Shown piece after piece: positions 61,284 to 64,000 of a stretch of DNA of 64,000 nucleotides. Source of the stretch: an uncultured Eubacteriales bacterium (GTDB taxonomy: Bacteria; Bacillota; Clostridia; Christensenellales; CAG-138); contig UQOG01000001.1 in the NCBI GenBank assembly GCA_900542615.1, positions 1 through 64,000 on the forward strand. The letters are read 5' to 3'. Position 1 is the stretch's first letter; every line of letters starts with the position of its first letter. Position numbers and translations under genes: made by a program. The notes beneath the pieces are model-generated. The model was not told the origin of the DNA and did no database searches. It saw only the letters and a program-made list of their open reading frames with translations.

Positions 61284-61310
61284 CGCCGGACGCGCAAACC
61301 GCGTCCGGCG
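61284..61310 (+). terminator. Hairpin after the CAP-SH3b gene
   Basis: Perfect 11-bp stem (61284-61294 with 61300-61310), 5-nt loop, no T-run. Possible terminator. Confidence 0.5.
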
Positions 61311-61387
61311 CTCTGCTATCACAAAAGCCATTCTTTGGGCAGGGCCAGGTGAAAAGGAGACGGCGGGGAAGCCCCTTTTTTTCAAGC

Positions 61388-61422
61388 ATTATTTTCATCT
61401 TTAACGGAAGAAATTGTGTATA
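61388..61422 (+). promoter_or_regulatory. Shared 35-bp promoter-like element, copy 2
   Basis: Partner of the element at 60105-60139, 132 bp before the next exported-protein gene. Seven substitutions, no gaps. Confidence 0.5.
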
Positions 61423-61553
61423 TATAAATTGCGTGGAGGCCCTTCAGGCCGGAATGGCGGCGGGGCCATGGCAGAGCCGAGGAAGGCCCTGCGAGAATGC
61501 TGGCCATAGGGCAGGGGGCTGCGGCCTCCAAACGGGGGAGGGGAGGACGGATC

Positions 61554-62687
61554 TTGAAAAGGCGTATTCTAATCGTTTCGATCCTTGGGGGTATTGCGGT
61601 GCTTGCCCTTGCCGGCCTGTTCGGCGCGGGGCGGATGAAGGAAACACGCCGGGGCGCGTCGGAAGCGGAAGCGGCGACCGTCGGCCCGGGCACGGCCTAT
61701 GCGGATTGCGCCAACGCGGCCATGGTAATCGTGCCGGAGGGCGCGCTGGACGCCGCAAAGGCATACGCCAGGCGATGGGTGGACGATGGGAAGCTCCTGT
61801 ATATCCAGGATGCCGCCTGGAGCAAGGAAGCCCTTGGGGAAGCCCTTTCCATTCCCCTTGCCCAAAGCTCCGTCTACAGCCCTATGCCCCATATCGCAAC
61901 CGCCATATTTCAGGCCGGAGGCCGCTATGTGTTCAGCTACATCTATGTGCAGGCGGGCCCGGCTGTGGCGGGCAATTCGGACAGCGCGCCCTTCGCGGCG
62001 ACGCCGGAGCAAATCGAAGCGCTACAGGCGCTGGTTCCCCTGGAGGAGGGGTTGGAAAGCGCCCGCACCCTCTGGACGGAGGCAAGCCTGGCCCCGTCCC
62101 TGCTTGACGGGGCGGAGGGGCGGCCCGCCCAGGCCGATGCGCTCTATGCGGACCTTGTAAAAATGTATGACCCGGTGGGCGTTCATCTTGGGGACGGCCT
62201 CGCCTTGCAATATGTATATGAACGGGGCCAAGGGCTCGTAAACGGCCGGCAGATGGAGCTGTTTGACGTGGTTACCCGCTTCAAGGTCCTCCCGAGGCCC
62301 GGCAATGCCCTGCAGACCTATCAGGGCAGGCTGCGTTGCGATCTGGCGGGCCAGCAGCTGCTGGATTTCGCCATCCTGCCGCCAGACGCCGGGGAAGGGG
62401 CCGTCCTTCAGCTGGGCGGCGGCAAGCTGCCCGGCGGCGCCTGGTGGAACTATACCCCCGACGGCCAGGCCGTGACCACAAACGGCGCGCCCAGCTGGGG
62501 CTATGTGGATTATTGCGCCAGCCCCCGGGCGCTGCGGCACGGCGACGCCTGGGAGCTACAGCCCGGCATCCGCGTGGCAGCCGGCGAGGCCGGGCAACGG
62601 GGCGCGTTTTCCAGGCTGACCATCCCCGCGCTGGGGATCTTCGGACAGGGTGGCGCCTATACCCTGGAAGTGGGCGGATGGTTTTAA
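61554..62687 (+). CDS. Exported protein of unknown function
   Basis: 377 residues from TTG 61554 (GGGAGGACGG ahead). N-terminal KRRILIVSILGG helix anchors or exports it; the remainder is soluble (YADCANAAMVIVPEGALDAAK, RWVDDGKLLYIQDAAWSKEAL, PSWGYVDYCASPRALRHGDAW) and matches no family I recognise. It shares an upstream 35-bp element with the CAP-SH3b gene, so both may answer the same signal. Confidence 0.7.
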   Translation: MKRRILIVSILGGIAVLALAGLFGAGRMKETRRGASEAEAATVGPGTAYADCANAAMVIVPEGALDAAKAYARRWVDDGKLLYIQDAAWSKEALGEALSIPLAQSSVYSPMPHIATAIFQAGGRYVFSYIYVQAGPAVAGNSDSAPFAATPEQIEALQALVPLEEGLESARTLWTEASLAPSLLDGAEGRPAQADALYADLVKMYDPVGVHLGDGLALQYVYERGQGLVNGRQMELFDVVTRFKVLPRPGNALQTYQGRLRCDLAGQQLLDFAILPPDAGEGAVLQLGGGKLPGGAWWNYTPDGQAVTTNGAPSWGYVDYCASPRALRHGDAWELQPGIRVAAGEAGQRGAFSRLTIPALGIFGQGGAYTLEVGGWF

Positions 62688-62776
62688 GAAGAAGCCATCA
62701 ACAGGCCCGGCGGCGGGATAAAGGACGATCGGCTGCCGCCCTACAAGTAGGATTTCACGACCCCGGGAGGTGGAGC

Positions 62777-63860
62777 ATGAAACAAACCCTGGCGATGCTG
62801 GCGGCCGTCCTATGCCTTCTGAGCGCCTGCCAGCCAACCCCTGCCGCCGAGCCCGTGCCATACCAGGGCCATGACCCGGTGGACAACGCGCCTTCAGCGG
62901 CGGCATTTGAAGCAATCGATGCGCCGCCCCGGGTGGAAACCAGCTTTACAGACGAGGCCACCGGCCTTACGGTAATCTTTGACTGTGAAGTGAAGACGCC
63001 GGAAGTATCCGGCTATTCCATCCTGGCAGCAAAGGCGGCGCAGCTTTCCGCCGGGGACTTCGCCGCCGCCATAGAAGCCCTGTGCCCCGGTAAACCGCTG
63101 CTGCAAGCGCCGGTGCGCACCCAGGCGGAATGGGGGGCGTACATCACCCGCTGCAAACAGAACCTGGGGGAAAGCGACCCTGCGTATATCCAATACTTGA
63201 CGGAGCAAATGATGAACGCGCCGCAAACCTATGCGCCCGCGCCCTTCCATCTGGAAGATATAGGCGCCGGGGGATCCTTTGAAGCCTACTTTTCCAACGA
63301 AGAAGGCGCTTATGGCATCGTGAGCGGGGCCCTGGGGGGCAGCTGGTTCTACTATTCCCGGGATCAGGAAGCGGGCTGTATCGGCGAGGACGATCTGGAG
63401 CCCGGTCTGGACGACGCCATGCTGGCGGATTACCAGGGGGAATTCTCCCTCTCCGCCCAGGCGGCGCTGCCCTATGCCCGGGCGGCCCTTGCGGCCCTGG
63501 GGCAGGCGGACGCAGAGCAGGCCTATGTGGGCAAAATGTGCGCCTACGCCTATGGCGGGCTATACGCAAAGGGCTGGAAATTCGTATTCACCCACGGGGC
63601 CAATGGCCTGCCCAGCCCCTATGCTGCGGAAACGGTCACCTTCGGCGGCGACGGGCTTCCCCTGCCGACCCTGTGCTCTCCCTGGGGGACTGGAGCTGAT
63701 ATCCATCTTTGTGGATGACCAGGGGGTGCTGATGATTAACGCCGTCAATATGATAGACCCCGGGGAAACGATCGTAGAGAATGTGGCGCTATTGCCGTTT
63801 TCGCAGCGCTTTTGCTCGGCACTTATAGGTATTATTTCCAAACGAAGAAAGGTGGATTAG
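62777..63860 (+). pseudogene. DUF6034-like lipoprotein, probably frameshifted
   Basis: ATG 62777 opens a lipoprotein (LSAC lipobox, 313 residues to a stop at 63718). The last codons (SPWGTGADIHLCG) look out of frame. The neighbouring frame from about 63686 to the stop at 63860 reads LELISIFVDDQGVLMINAVN then PGETIVENVALLPF, a plausible natural end like that of DUF6034 lipoproteins. Dropping one G from the G5 run at 63684-63688 joins the frames. Either a real 1-bp insertion or a sequencing error in the homopolymer. Confidence 0.65.
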
Positions 63861-63862
63861 CC

Positions 63863-64000
63863 GTGAGAATCGAAGAAAGCAGAAATAAATTAAAATCCAA
63901 TATAATGATGTTTGTTGTAGCCTTTTTCGTTGCATTGGCTCTATATTGTACGCCGCGAATGCTTATAGAATTTTACTGGAATGGTGCGTTTGTTCCTTTT
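63863..64000 (+). CDS. Start of a membrane or exported protein (runs off the window)
   Basis: 46 codons from GTG 63863, with GAAAGGTGG about 8 nt ahead, open to the window end. It encodes RIEESRNKLKSNIMMFVVAF, then a hydrophobic helix (FVALALYC) and TPRMLIEFYWNGAFVPF. It begins 2 bp after the frame-restored stop of the lipoprotein gene, which suggests an operon. AT-rich compared with its neighbours. Function unknown. Confidence 0.5.
   Translation, partial: MRIEESRNKLKSNIMMFVVAFFVALALYCTPRMLIEFYWNGAFVPF

Overview
The window reads as chromosome of a strictly anaerobic, GC-rich Gram-positive bacterium, most likely a gut-type member of Clostridia (Oscillospiraceae-like). The evidence is a PerR-type regulator with rubredoxin/rubrerythrin proteins, a glycyl-radical enzyme with its activase, BMP-type nucleoside ABC transport, PucR control, many TTG starts with strong Shine-Dalgarno sites, LPxTG-like anchored surface proteins, and a DUF6061-type small protein common in Clostridia. 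No rRNA, tRNA or CRISPR array was found.

Layout. 0.3-4.1 kb (minus): an aconitase-X pair followed by an iron-sulfur flavin enoate reductase. 4.3-7.5 kb: aldo/keto reductase, alpha/beta hydrolase and a wall-anchored surface protein whose -10 region is an (AT)9 repeat. 7.8-10.1 kb: GT2-GtrA glycosyltransferase, phosphodiester glycosidase and a small membrane protein. 10.2-12.5 kb: PerR with its operator, then two multi-domain rubredoxin proteins. 12.8-25.5 kb: a ROK repressor followed by a sugar uptake and catabolism operon (SIS-HAD fusion, deoxyhypusine-synthase-like protein, PfkB kinase, MDR dehydrogenase, ABC importer, Gfo/Idh oxidoreductase, TIM-barrel epimerase, ROK kinase). The set looks like heptose-type sugar phosphate chemistry without a nucleotidyltransferase. 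25.6-27.5 kb: prolyl-tRNA deacylase, flavin reductase and a small unknown gene.

27.86-39.9 kb is a foreign island of visibly lower GC. On its left is an ISL3 transposase remnant abutting a truncated PPOX gene; on its right is a glycyl-radical enzyme gene that has lost its first third. Inside, a MerR regulator diverges from a nine-gene minus-strand operon with a typical 19-bp-spaced MerR promoter. The operon encodes NAD(P)H and flavin reductases, two exported flavodoxin lipoproteins (one fused to an alpha/beta hydrolase), a cytochrome-b-like DUF4405 membrane protein, a DUF362 lipoprotein, a YraQ/ArsP-type permease and a double esterase lipoprotein. I consider this extracytoplasmic flavin/redox operon the strongest candidate for an undescribed system.

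39.9-44.1 kb: GRE remnant, its activase and a large ROK-like kinase. 44.6-51.8 kb: a two-component system and a BMP-type ABC importer. 52.1-57.9 kb: PucR regulator, CodB-like permease, DUF917 protein and a hydantoinase/oxoprolinase subunit, probably for a nucleobase- or hydantoin-like compound. 58.3-64 kb: exported proteins, including two neighbours that share a 500-bp near-identical repeat, a CAP-SH3b protein, an unknown secreted protein, a frameshifted lipoprotein gene and a gene running off the window.
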